Shown here piece by piece: positions 12,972 through 18,648 of a DNA stretch of 44,700 nt (the stretch's first letter is position 1; each line of letters starts with the position of its first letter). Below the pieces are notes generated by a model that did not search any database, was not told the DNA's origin, and saw only the letters and a list, made by a program, of their open reading frames with translations. Position numbers and translations under genes: made by a program. The DNA is from a virus: the IMG/VR virus record IMGVR_UViG_3300045931_000161, positions 1 to 44,700 of that record, one strand, 5' to 3'.

Positions 12972-13424
12972 ATGAGGATCTACGTCGCCAGTTCATGGCG
13001 GAATGACTATCAGCCTCTTGTGTGCGCGGAACTTCGAGAGGACGGCCACGAGGTGTACGACTTTCGGCACCCGGAACCTGGCAACCACGGATTTTCGTGG
13101 CGCGCTGTTGACGAGCGATGGAAGGACTGGAGCCCGGCAGAATACCTCACCGGCCTCAATCATCCTGTTGCAGAACATGGATTCCGGCTCGATCTGGATG
13201 CGTTGAAGGCTGCAGACCTCTGCGTGTACGTGATGCCGTGTGGCGTGAGCGCAAGTCTCGAGGCTGGGTATGCGATCGGTGCCGGGAAGCCCACAGCAGC
13301 TTACGTCCCAGGACTCCGTGAGCCAGACCTGATGGTGAAGATGGCGGACTTCATCACCGACGATCTCGTTGCACTGCTCGAATGGGTGCGTTCGCAGAAA
13401 GCATCCGCTGGTCAGTCACAGTGA
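12972..13424 (+). CDS. Nucleoside 2-deoxyribosyltransferase-like protein
   Basis: 150 residues; start ATG 12972 (a GTG lies one codon upstream). RIYVASSWRN at the N terminus, W-rich middle and the loop PCGVSASLEAGYAIGAGKP match the nucleoside 2-deoxyribosyltransferase-like fold; Glu97 (SASLE) corresponds to the catalytic nucleophile region of that family. Members cleave or exchange N-glycosidic bonds of nucleosides, and related proteins act on modified nucleotides. The gene has clearly lower third-position GC than its neighbours (codons such as CCT, GTT, GCA, GAA), a sign of recent acquisition. A nucleotide-metabolism or anti-defence role is possible; the sequence does not decide. Confidence 0.7.
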   Translation: MRIYVASSWRNDYQPLVCAELREDGHEVYDFRHPEPGNHGFSWRAVDERWKDWSPAEYLTGLNHPVAEHGFRLDLDALKAADLCVYVMPCGVSASLEAGYAIGAGKPTAAYVPGLREPDLMVKMADFITDDLVALLEWVRSQKASAGQSQ

Positions 13425-13438
13425 CGGGGAGAACAATC

Positions 13439-13573
13439 ATGCCGAAGAAAGTCGAACAGCAGCTCAAACGTCGGGCGGAGAAGAAAGGCTTGAAGGGCGA
13501 ACGCGCCGACGCCTACGTCTACGGGACGCTGCGGAAAACCGGGTGGAAGCCGGAACGCGAGAAGAAGAAGTAA
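13439..13573 (+). CDS. Small conserved basic protein, 44 aa
   Basis: ATG at 13439 (GGGGAGAACAATC upstream). MPKKVEQQLKRRAEKKGLKG... then AYVYGTLRKTGWKPEREKKK has the look of a compact conserved phage protein: two short helices and a GW turn, highly basic. It is the last gene of the early operon and converges on the minus-strand membrane protein. Function unknown. Confidence 0.6.
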   Translation: MPKKVEQQLKRRAEKKGLKGERADAYVYGTLRKTGWKPEREKKK

Positions 13574-13574
13574 C

Positions 13575-13757
13575 TCAATTCCACGGTTCGAACCACAAGA
13601 CGATGCCGGCGAGCACGCCAGCGACGATCACGCCGTGCGGCCACCAGTGCCAGCCGAGCGCTTGCGCGCCGCCCGCCACGATGAGAATGCAGGCGAGGAG
13701 TACGACCAGGAGCACCTGGGAGATCACGTGGCCGAGGGCGGTATCGCGGATGTCCAT
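13575..13757 (-). CDS. Two-helix membrane protein, 60 aa
   Basis: Minus strand; ATG at 13757. Two hydrophobic helices (VISQVLLVVLLACILIVAGGA and VIVAGVLAGIVLWF) and a Trp-rich loop (LGWHWWPHG). It is separated from the SSB-like gene by a hairpin and ends two bases from the converging early operon. Small size and topology would suit a holin or superinfection-exclusion protein; neither can be shown. Ribosome site is weak. Confidence 0.5.
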   Translation of the reverse strand: MDIRDTALGHVISQVLLVVLLACILIVAGGAQALGWHWWPHGVIVAGVLAGIVLWFEPWN

Positions 13758-13791
13758 CAGCTCAAGTGTAGCAGGCGACTCAGCAACAGCG

Positions 13792-13812
13792 GCGCCGGAT
13801 TGAATCCGGCGC
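13792..13812 (-). terminator. Hairpin downstream of SSB-like gene
   Basis: Perfect inverted repeat GCGCCGGATT / AATCCGGCGC around a single central base. It would form a strong stem at the end of the minus-strand SSB-like operon. No T-run follows, so it may be an attenuator or RNA-stabilising hairpin rather than a full intrinsic terminator. Confidence 0.5.
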
Positions 13813-13826
13813 GGCCGTGCAAATCG

Positions 13827-14285
13827 CTAGAAGGGGTAGTCGTCGTCGGTGCCGGTGGCCTGTGGAGGCGCGGGACGGGTCCGGCGACCAGGTGTGCCGG
13901 GGACGTGGCGGGTCTGGGGCCGGGCCTGCGGGCGAGCGGGGGGCGCGCTCTGGGCCGCGCGCCACACCTGACGAGCGACCGCCTGCGGGGCTGGCGGCGC
14001 CGGAGCGTCGTCCGCGTAGGCGTGCCAGGCCTCGAGGATAGCGTCACGCAGCGCGTCGAGTTGCGCGACGTCGCCGCGCACCAGGTCATAGCGGCGCCGC
14101 TCCCCGTTGCGCTCGTATTCACGCGACGGGACGGTGACGCGCAGGTTGCTGCCCCAGTGGCTCTCCCAGATGGCGAACCCCACGAGCTTCAGGCCGGCGA
14201 GCAGGCCTTCTTCGAAGTGGATGTCGGCGTCGGCGAGCTTGCCCTGCGGCGTGCCTTTCTCGTTGGGGACGATGGTGATCTGCAT
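13827..14285 (-). CDS. SSB-like protein with DDDYPF acidic tip
   Basis: 152 residues; ATG 14285 with GGAGA upstream. The C terminus is DDDYPF, almost identical to the SSB tail (DDDIPF type) that recruits host repair proteins. It is preceded by an 60-residue Pro/Ala/Arg-rich linker, as in bacterial SSB. The N-terminal 90 residues (KLADADIHFEEGLLAGLKLVGFAIWE, LRVTVPSREYERNGERR) are beta-rich and of OB-like size, but I cannot align them with canonical SSB. Most likely a phage ssDNA-binding protein that works with the recombination genes of the early operon although it lies on the other strand. Confidence 0.65.
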   Translation of the reverse strand: MQITIVPNEKGTPQGKLADADIHFEEGLLAGLKLVGFAIWESHWGSNLRVTVPSREYERNGERRRYDLVRGDVAQLDALRDAILEAWHAYADDAPAPPAPQAVARQVWRAAQSAPPARPQARPQTRHVPGTPGRRTRPAPPQATGTDDDYPF

Positions 14286-14307
14286 GGGTCGGAAGTCTCC
14301 TACTTGG

Positions 14308-14553
14308 TTACGGGTTGACGGCTCGGTCCTTGCGATACCGGGCCAGTTCGGGCTTGCGTCCTACGGTGGGGGGTGGCGCCAGCCACACACGCCAGCGAGG
14401 GAAGAGCGGCAGCGGGCCCCGATCGAGCGAGGGCACTGTCCCGCGGAGCGTGCGTGCTGTCAGGAGCGCGTCGTCGAGCGAACCCTCCCGGCAATACATC
14501 CACTGCTCGCCACTGGGCAGCAACACCCAGACGCCGATTGGCTTCCGTTTCAT
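14308..14553 (-). CDS. Hypothetical protein, 81 aa
   Basis: ATG at 14553. The start MKRKPIGVWVLLPSGEQWMYCREGSLDDAL is followed by a Pro/Arg-rich stretch (DRGPLPLFPRWRVWLAPPPT). It resembles a small beta-strand domain with a basic tail. No family. Middle gene of the minus-strand SSB-like operon. Confidence 0.5.
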   Translation of the reverse strand: MKRKPIGVWVLLPSGEQWMYCREGSLDDALLTARTLRGTVPSLDRGPLPLFPRWRVWLAPPPTVGRKPELARYRKDRAVNP

Positions 14554-14556
14554 GAG

Positions 14557-14736
14557 TTAGTAGCGCTCCGCGCCGTAGCGCAGGGCCGTGCGGGCTGCGT
14601 CGTCGCCATCGAGCGCGACCAGCTTCTGGTACGCGGCGCAGTCGGCGTCGAGCTTGTTGAAGGCGTAGACCGTGAACGTGCGCGGCGCACCGTTTCGCAG
14701 CGTGAATCGCACCGTGTATCGCGTCTCTCGTCGCAT
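14557..14736 (-). CDS. Hypothetical protein, 59 aa
   Basis: ATG at 14736 with GGGGAG seven bases upstream; stop TAA at 14557-14559. The product (MRRETRYTVRFTLRNGAPRTF..., AFNKLDADCAAYQKLVALDGD) is a small beta-beta-alpha protein. It is the promoter-proximal gene of the minus-strand operon. No family is recognised. Confidence 0.55.
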   Translation of the reverse strand: MRRETRYTVRFTLRNGAPRTFTVYAFNKLDADCAAYQKLVALDGDDAARTALRYGAERY

Positions 14737-14757
14737 CTGGAATCTCCCCGGACGACA

Positions 14758-14787
14758 AGCCTACGTTATCTCGAGGGAGGTTGTCAA
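14758..14787 (-). promoter_or_regulatory. Promoter of the SSB-like operon
   Basis: On the minus strand, TTGACA (14782-14787) and TAGGCT (14758-14763) are separated by 18 bases. The start point would fall just before the GGGGAG site of the 59-residue gene, giving a short leader. Confidence 0.55.
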
Positions 14788-14794
14788 GTCATGC

Positions 14795-14808
14795 GATACA
14801 ATAGTATC
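14795..14808. promoter_or_regulatory. Dyad GATAC-N4-GTATC between divergent promoters
   Basis: Perfect 5-bp inverted repeat with spacer AATA, midway between the leftward SSB-operon promoter and the rightward HigA-like promoter. The layout suggests an operator for a protein such as the adjacent HigA-like regulator. Another GATAC occurs at 14844-14848 near the rightward -10. Confidence 0.45.
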
Positions 14809-14822
14809 TCGTCACGATGCAC

Positions 14823-14851
14823 TTGCGCGTTGCATCCCCTCGCGATACACT
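14823..14851 (+). promoter_or_regulatory. Promoter of HigA-like/integrase operon
   Basis: TTGCGC (14823-14828) and TACACT (14846-14851) with a 17-base spacer. The -35 is moderate (4/6) and the -10 good. A GGAGGA site follows at 14860-14865, ten bases before the ATG at 14876. Confidence 0.45.
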
Positions 14852-14875
14852 CCACGGCCGGAGGACTCTGACGCG

Positions 14876-15166
14876 ATGACTGAGACACGCCCGGCGCACC
14901 CCGGGGGCTACATTCGGGATGCGATTCTGAAACCCCACAAGCTCACGGTGACCGCGGCCGCCGAGGCGCTGCGCGTGTCGCGCGTGGCGCTGTCGCGGCT
15001 CCTGACCGGGGACGCCGACCTCTCGGGCGACATGGCGTTCCGGCTCGAGAAGGCCTTCGGCGTCTCCGCCGAGTGGCTCCTGCAGATGCAGTTCATCTAC
15101 GACCTGGCGGAAGCGCGCCAGGCCGCGAAGACGATCGACGTGCCCCGCTACCGGAGGGTGAGCTAG
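14876..15166 (+). CDS. HigA-family HTH regulator (orphan antitoxin-like)
   Basis: 96 residues. HPGGYIRDAILKPHKLTVTAAAEALRVSRVALSRLLTG, then MAFRLEKAFGVSAEWLLQMQ, is the signature of HigA/VapI-type antitoxins: GxxL-type opening, HTH, then the S-x-E-x-W-L-x-x-Q ending. No HigB/RelE toxin is encoded beside it; the upstream genes are on the other strand and the next gene is a small zinc protein. It may have been recruited as a regulator of the integrase operon, or act as an antitoxin against a host toxin. It is the first gene of the integration operon. Confidence 0.75.
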   Translation: MTETRPAHPGGYIRDAILKPHKLTVTAAAEALRVSRVALSRLLTGDADLSGDMAFRLEKAFGVSAEWLLQMQFIYDLAEARQAAKTIDVPRYRRVS

Positions 15167-15333
15167 TGGCCGGCCGGAAGTCGGCGCCGCTCCGTCGCAT
15201 CGTTGCGGTGTTGCGGGTGGACACCAGTCATATGGGACGCAGCAAGGTGCGCCTGGAGTGCGGGCACATCGTGCAGACGTCGGGCAGTTATCGCGCGCGG
15301 TGCACCGCGTGCCTGCGAGAGGGGAGAAGCTGA
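15166..15333 (+). CDS. Small Cys/His protein, 55 aa
   Basis: GTG at 15166, overlapping the HigA-like TAG stop by one base. LECGHIVQTSG...YRARCTAC is a CxH...CxxC zinc-ribbon-like set. Basic throughout. It sits between the HigA-like gene and integrase with one-base overlaps at both ends, so it may be a small accessory DNA-binding factor. No family is recognised. Confidence 0.55.
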   Translation: MAGRKSAPLRRIVAVLRVDTSHMGRSKVRLECGHIVQTSGSYRARCTACLREGRS

Positions 15334-16829
15334 TGGCGCGACCACAGAGTCACGGGATCACGATCACCGAGGAACCAGGGAAACCCAAGCCGTGGCGAGC
15401 GCGCTATCGGGAGCTCACGGCGACCGGCAAGCGTGTGAAGCGGGGCGAGTCGTTCGCGACCTACGAGGAGGCGCTCGCCTTCAAGGTGAAGCACGAGAAG
15501 CTCGCCGCGAGTCTGCCGCCGGCGCCGCACCCGGTGCCAGGCCAGAAGCTCTCGCAGCGCACGCGGCCGAAGGCCTCGACGGCCACCGGTGGTCTGGGTC
15601 TGATGGCGACGGCGCCGAAGGGCAGCCTGACTGTGGGGCAAGTCGCGAAGGAATGGCTCGATACCTACGTGGTGCGCCGCAAGGCCGCCACGTGGGTGAG
15701 CTACGAGACGACCCTCCGCAACCACATCCTGCCGTTCATCGGTGACGTCAAGGTCAGGCAGGGGGTGCTGGGCACGAGCGTCGTGCTGGGGCTCGTGGAC
15801 AAGCTCGCGCAGAACGGGGTGAGCTGGCCGACGCAACGGGTCGCGGTGCGCGTCCTGAGCAGCCTCCTGCAGTGGGCGCTGCTCTACGAGCATCTGCTCG
15901 CGAACCCGTGCGTCGGCATGATCCGCAAGCTGCGGAACGACAGCAACGGCGACTACGAGGAGCCGGAACCCAATCCGCTCACGCGCGAGCAGGCCGACGC
16001 CTTCCTGACGTGGGTGCGAACCGGGCGCGTCGTTGGCAACCCCGATCGACCGGTCGATGGTCCGCGCCGCGGCGGACGCTGGGGCGGGCGAGTGGTCGCG
16101 GAGGGCTGGGCGCGGTTCTACATCACGTTCTTGCTGCTGTTCCGCACGGGGATGCGTCGGGGCGAGGCCGCGGCGGTGAAGTGGACCGACGTCTTCCTCG
16201 AGCGGCAGGACCCCGGTCCCCAGATCGAGCTCCGGAAGAACGCGTCACCCGCGGAGCTCCGGCTGCACCGGGCGCAGGGCAGCGACGGCGAAACGACCCT
16301 GAAGAACCGGCAGAAGCTCCGCACGATCGACCTGAGCCCCGAGCTCGCGCGCGAGCTGCGCGAGGTCGCGCGCACGAGGCGCGAGCAGGCCTTGAAAGAA
16401 CGACGGCCTGTCTCGCCCTACGTGTGCTTGGGACTCAATGGCCAGCAGATGCGCGCAAGCGCCTCGACGCTCGACCTGGTGTTCGCGGCCGGCATGAAGG
16501 CGATCGGCCTCGAGCAGGCCGGTCACACCATGCATGACACCCGCGACACGTTCGCGACCTGCCACCTGCTCATCAACCCGGGCAAGCTGCAGTGGGTGTC
16601 CGACATGCTCGGCCACAAGGACCGGGCGACCACGCTGCGCCGCTACACGAAGTGGGTGCCAACCGGCGATGTCGGGCAGCGCTACGCGGCTGACCTCGAC
16701 GAGCCGGCCGCGTCCGACCAAGCTCGGGCAAACGCCGTAAGTGATCGCGGGGGCCAATTGGACCGCAATCGGACCCCAATCGGACCCCGAGCCGTGCCCT
16801 CGAAGCGCGATCTAGACACAAAGTCTTAA
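15333..16829 (+). CDS. int: Tyrosine integrase
   Basis: 498 residues; ATG 15333 (TGATG overlap, GGGGAG upstream). The N-terminal part holds an AP2-like arm-binding segment (WRARYRELTATGKRVKRGESFATYEEALAFK), then a SAM-like core-binding domain (KEWLDTYVVRRKAATWVSYETTLRNHILPFIGD). The catalytic domain shows Arg275 (TGMRRGEA), His401-x-x-Arg404 (HDTRDTFAT), His428 (LGHKD) and Tyr438 (RRYTKW). The family usually has HDLRHTFAT, so the Asp in place of the second His is a small oddity, though the catalytic set is complete. It would integrate the phage at attP/attB. Three tandem 11-bp repeats lie inside its 3-prime end. Confidence 0.93.
   Translation: MARPQSHGITITEEPGKPKPWRARYRELTATGKRVKRGESFATYEEALAFKVKHEKLAASLPPAPHPVPGQKLSQRTRPKASTATGGLGLMATAPKGSLTVGQVAKEWLDTYVVRRKAATWVSYETTLRNHILPFIGDVKVRQGVLGTSVVLGLVDKLAQNGVSWPTQRVAVRVLSSLLQWALLYEHLLANPCVGMIRKLRNDSNGDYEEPEPNPLTREQADAFLTWVRTGRVVGNPDRPVDGPRRGGRWGGRVVAEGWARFYITFLLLFRTGMRRGEAAAVKWTDVFLERQDPGPQIELRKNASPAELRLHRAQGSDGETTLKNRQKLRTIDLSPELARELREVARTRREQALKERRPVSPYVCLGLNGQQMRASASTLDLVFAAGMKAIGLEQAGHTMHDTRDTFATCHLLINPGKLQWVSDMLGHKDRATTLRRYTKWVPTGDVGQRYAADLDEPAASDQARANAVSDRGGQLDRNRTPIGPRAVPSKRDLDTKS
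16755..16787 (+). repeat. Three tandem 11-bp repeats, candidate integrase arm sites
   Basis: Units CAATTGGACCG, CAATCGGACCC and CAATCGGACCC follow each other without gaps inside the end of the integrase gene. The 11-bp period places each unit on the same DNA face, as expected for a protein-binding array. The 9-mer GACCGCAAT recurs at 17628-17636. Confidence 0.6.
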
Positions 16830-16992
16830 GCCGCAGTCAGTTGTAGGCGCACGGCCTATGGACACTATACACTGTGGGATTATCGCAGAAAGCTGCAATT
16901 TCCTCAGTAAAAACGTGCGGGGGCCAAAACCCCCGCACTCCTGAAACGCACTGACACGAACTACACTTACGGGGATTTTGGAGGAGGCGTTG
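16830..16992. other. Intergenic region after integrase; possible attP
   Basis: 163 bases between integrase and the late region. It holds a weak rightward promoter candidate (TTGTAG 16841-16846, TATACA 16866-16871, 19-base spacing), a strong hairpin (16915-16938) and a strong GGAGGAGG site for the next gene. Phage attachment sites usually lie beside int, so attP is probably here or just upstream; no core can be picked without the host sequence. Confidence 0.4.
16915..16938 (-). terminator. Intrinsic terminator, minus-strand orientation
   Basis: GTGCGGGGG / CCCCCGCAC, a perfect 9-bp stem with loop CCAAAA. On the minus strand it is followed at once by GTTTTT, a proper T-tract. On the plus strand A-residues precede it and no T-run follows. 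It should stop leftward transcription coming out of the late genes, and may partly insulate the late region from integrase transcripts. Confidence 0.7.
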
Positions 16993-17415
16993 ATGGCGCG
17001 CACGCTGCTGGTGCTTGAGGAAGTCGTGGCGATGTTGGAGGTGGTCGGGGTGTCCCCCCCGCTCCGCGAGAAGTTTGAACGGCAGGCGCGCATGGCGCTC
17101 CAGCATAAGGCGCGCGGGCACGCTCCCGACGATCCGACCGACGCGATCACGGTGAGCTCGGGGTTCGGGCAGAAGTCGCGCGTCGGGTTCGTCGAGCTCA
17201 CGCTCAACGAGCAGCTCACGCAGATGCCGGCGCCCAAGGCGCGCGAGGTCGGGCACATGCTGCTCGAGGCCGCGGAGGCCGCGACGTCCGACGAGCTCTT
17301 CGTCAAGCTGCTCGAGCAGATCGGCGTGAAGGACAACCCGGAGATGCAGGGGCGCATTCTGCTGGAGCTCCGCGAGCTTCGCCAGGGCACGCGCGGCGTG
17401 AGCTGGCCGACGTGA
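16993..17415 (+). CDS. Hypothetical protein upstream of terminase, 140 aa
   Basis: ATG 16993 after a near-perfect site (GGAGGAGG, five-base spacer). Entirely helical and acidic/basic mixed (MARTLLVLEEVVAMLEVVGVSPPLREKFERQARMAL..., LFVKLLEQIGVKD, GRILLELRELRQG). Size, position before terminase and helical nature would allow a small terminase or late-gene regulator role. No HTH can be pointed out with confidence. Confidence 0.6.
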   Translation: MARTLLVLEEVVAMLEVVGVSPPLREKFERQARMALQHKARGHAPDDPTDAITVSSGFGQKSRVGFVELTLNEQLTQMPAPKAREVGHMLLEAAEAATSDELFVKLLEQIGVKDNPEMQGRILLELRELRQGTRGVSWPT

Positions 17416-17609
17416 CCACCGATCGCGTCGGCGTGTTGAAGCACGGGATCGGCTACGACCTGGTGGTGAACCAGGAGACGGGTCGGCTCGTGCTGGGTAT
17501 CCGCTGCCACACGTGCGGGCGGACGTCCTATCACCCCAAGGACGTCGAGGAGCGCTACTGCGGTCACTGCCACGTGTTCCACGACGACGGGCCCGGCCAA
17601 ATCGCGTAG
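17412..17609 (+). CDS. Zinc-ribbon protein, 65 aa
   Basis: GTG 17412 overlapping the upstream stop (GTGA). CHTCGRTSYHPKDVEERYCGHCHVFH is a complete CxxC...CxxC zinc ribbon of a type common in phage genomes of high-GC hosts. It may bind DNA or RNA; no specific function is known. Confidence 0.65.
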   Translation: MTTDRVGVLKHGIGYDLVVNQETGRLVLGIRCHTCGRTSYHPKDVEERYCGHCHVFHDDGPGQIA

Positions 17610-17625
17610 CGCGCCGGGTCTAAAG

Positions 17626-17645
17626 TAGACCGCAATAGACCGTGA
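17626..17645 (+). repeat. Tandem 10-bp repeat TAGACCG
   Basis: TAGACCGCAA followed directly by TAGACCGTGA. It shares GACCGCAAT with the integrase-end repeats. Part of the non-coding block before the small terminase. Confidence 0.5.
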
Positions 17646-17668
17646 GCACGGGGCGCCCGTAGCCGATG

Positions 17669-17682
17669 CTAGCCGCGGCTAG
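17669..17682. repeat. 14-bp perfect palindrome CTAGCCGCGGCTAG
   Basis: Lies in the non-coding block before terminase, preceded by GTAGCCGATG and followed by another AGCCG. The shifted 14-mer TAGCCGCGGCTAGC also occurs at 7538-7551 in the DUF1376 gene. A protein-binding site is plausible. Confidence 0.5.
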
Positions 17683-17742
17683 CCGCCGGCCACTCTCCGT
17701 AAGACCCCGGACCTCTGTCCCAATTCAGGTCAATACCGGATT

Positions 17743-17767
17743 GACGTGTTCATAAATTGAACACGTC
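17743..17767. repeat. Perfect 10-bp inverted repeat, GACGTGTTCA-N5-TGAACACGTC
   Basis: 25-bp dyad with an AT-rich centre (TAAAT), immediately before the terminase small-subunit candidate at 17777. It could be a dimer-binding operator, a terminase recognition element or an RNA hairpin in the leader. No T-tract follows. Confidence 0.65.
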
Positions 17768-17776
17768 CGTGCTATT

Positions 17777-18103
17777 GTGCTGAGCCACGTGGGCCCCAAT
17801 GGCGAGAAGACGGGCGGCCGCGCGAAAGGCACTCCGAACAAAGCCACGCAGCAGGTGAAGCAGTTCCTCGAGGGCGTCTTCGAGGAAGCGTTTGCCAACG
17901 AGCAATTCCGCAGGCTGCTGCTCGATCGCATCGTCACGTTGCAGATCGACAACCGACTGCTCACGACGCTGTTGCACTACTACGCGGGCCGGCCGGCGGT
18001 GGCGGTCGATCACACGCTCGACGGGACGGTATCGCTGGCACAGATCATCGCCGGCGATTTGCCGACCGCCCTCGAGCCGGACGAGGGAGGCGACGATGGG
18101 TGA
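17777..18103 (+). CDS. Putative terminase small subunit
   Basis: 108 residues; GTG 17777 (a second GTG at 17789 is possible). GEKTGGRAKGTPNKATQQVKQFLEGVFEEAF is the basic opening typical of proteins encoded beside phage large terminases, followed by a helix-rich body (LLLDRIVTLQIDNRLLTTLLHYYAGRP) and an acidic tail (EPDEGGDDG). Small terminase proteins bind the packaging site and stimulate the large subunit. Identification rests on the pattern and on the large terminase two genes downstream; 16993-17415 is the alternative. The dyad-rich block lies directly upstream. Confidence 0.55.
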   Translation: MLSHVGPNGEKTGGRAKGTPNKATQQVKQFLEGVFEEAFANEQFRRLLLDRIVTLQIDNRLLTTLLHYYAGRPAVAVDHTLDGTVSLAQIIAGDLPTALEPDEGGDDG

Positions 18104-18440
18104 TCCCGAGACAGTCGAGCCCGACCCGCAGGCGCCGCCGATGCCGGCGGTGGGCCAAGTCGTGTCGCTCGAGTTCGTGGTCGCGCAGGTGTTTCCCGAG
18201 TGGGGCACGGTCCAACTGGTGCGCCGCGCGCCGTTGCGTGGCGAGGCCGCCCAGGGGCCCTATGCGACGTCCGCGACGATCGGCGTGCTGCCGCAGGACT
18301 GCTGGTGGATGGACCCGAAAACCACGCCGCAGGAGCTACTGGCCAAGCTCCTGGTGCTGCTCCCGATCCTGATCGACCCCGGGACGGGGCGCGGGCATGC
18401 CACGGGACGGGGGGAGGGCGTCGATGCCGGAGCTCCTTAG
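18096..18440 (+). CDS. Hypothetical beta-rich protein, first of a paralogous pair
   Basis: 114 residues; ATG 18096 overlaps the upstream gene by eight bases. Residues about 15-45 (VGQVVSLEFVVAQVFPEWGTVQLVRR) closely resemble the start of the next gene product (VGDIVKIDLVVAQTFPAVEAVEVVRE), and both end the domain with an aromatic/charged ...DC. The C terminus adds a helix (TPQELLAKLLVLLPILI) and a Gly-rich tail. Tandem duplication followed by divergence is the simplest explanation. Function unknown; possibly a packaging or head accessory. Confidence 0.6.
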   Translation: MGDPETVEPDPQAPPMPAVGQVVSLEFVVAQVFPEWGTVQLVRRAPLRGEAAQGPYATSATIGVLPQDCWWMDPKTTPQELLAKLLVLLPILIDPGTGRGHATGRGEGVDAGAP

Positions 18441-18648
18441 TCGCAACAAGCGGCCGCTGCAGGTCGGCGACATCGTCAAGATCGACCTCGTCGTCGCGCA
18501 GACGTTCCCGGCGGTCGAGGCCGTGGAGGTCGTGCGCGAGGGCGTCGTGGTCGGGCAGGTCGCCGGCCCGCCGCCGCGCGTCAACACCGTGCGCTTCGGC
18601 GCCATGGCGAAGGACTGCAAGAGTCCGATTCCGACGCCAGGCCCGTGA
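18424..18648 (+). CDS. Hypothetical beta-rich protein, second of a paralogous pair
   Basis: 74 residues; ATG 18424 (MPELLSRNKRPLQVGDIVKIDLVV...), overlapping the preceding gene by 17 bases. An in-frame ATG at 18397 lies deeper in that gene and is less likely. It shares the V-G-x-x-V-x-x-x-x-V-V-A-Q-x-F-P core with its neighbour. Its stop overlaps the terminase GTG (GTGA). Confidence 0.6.
   Translation: MPELLSRNKRPLQVGDIVKIDLVVAQTFPAVEAVEVVREGVVVGQVAGPPPRVNTVRFGAMAKDCKSPIPTPGP

Larger units (their letters stand above)
17610..17776. other. Dyad-rich non-coding block before terminase (candidate packaging site)
   Basis: 167 bases with no gene but at least four ordered elements: tandem TAGACCG, the CTAGCCGCGGCTAG palindrome, GTCAAT-N5-ATTGAC at 17729-17745, and the 10-bp-arm dyad at 17743-17767. 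Non-coding DNA just upstream of the terminase genes is the usual place for a pac or cos site, so this is the best candidate; it could also hold the late promoter and operators. Confidence 0.5.
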
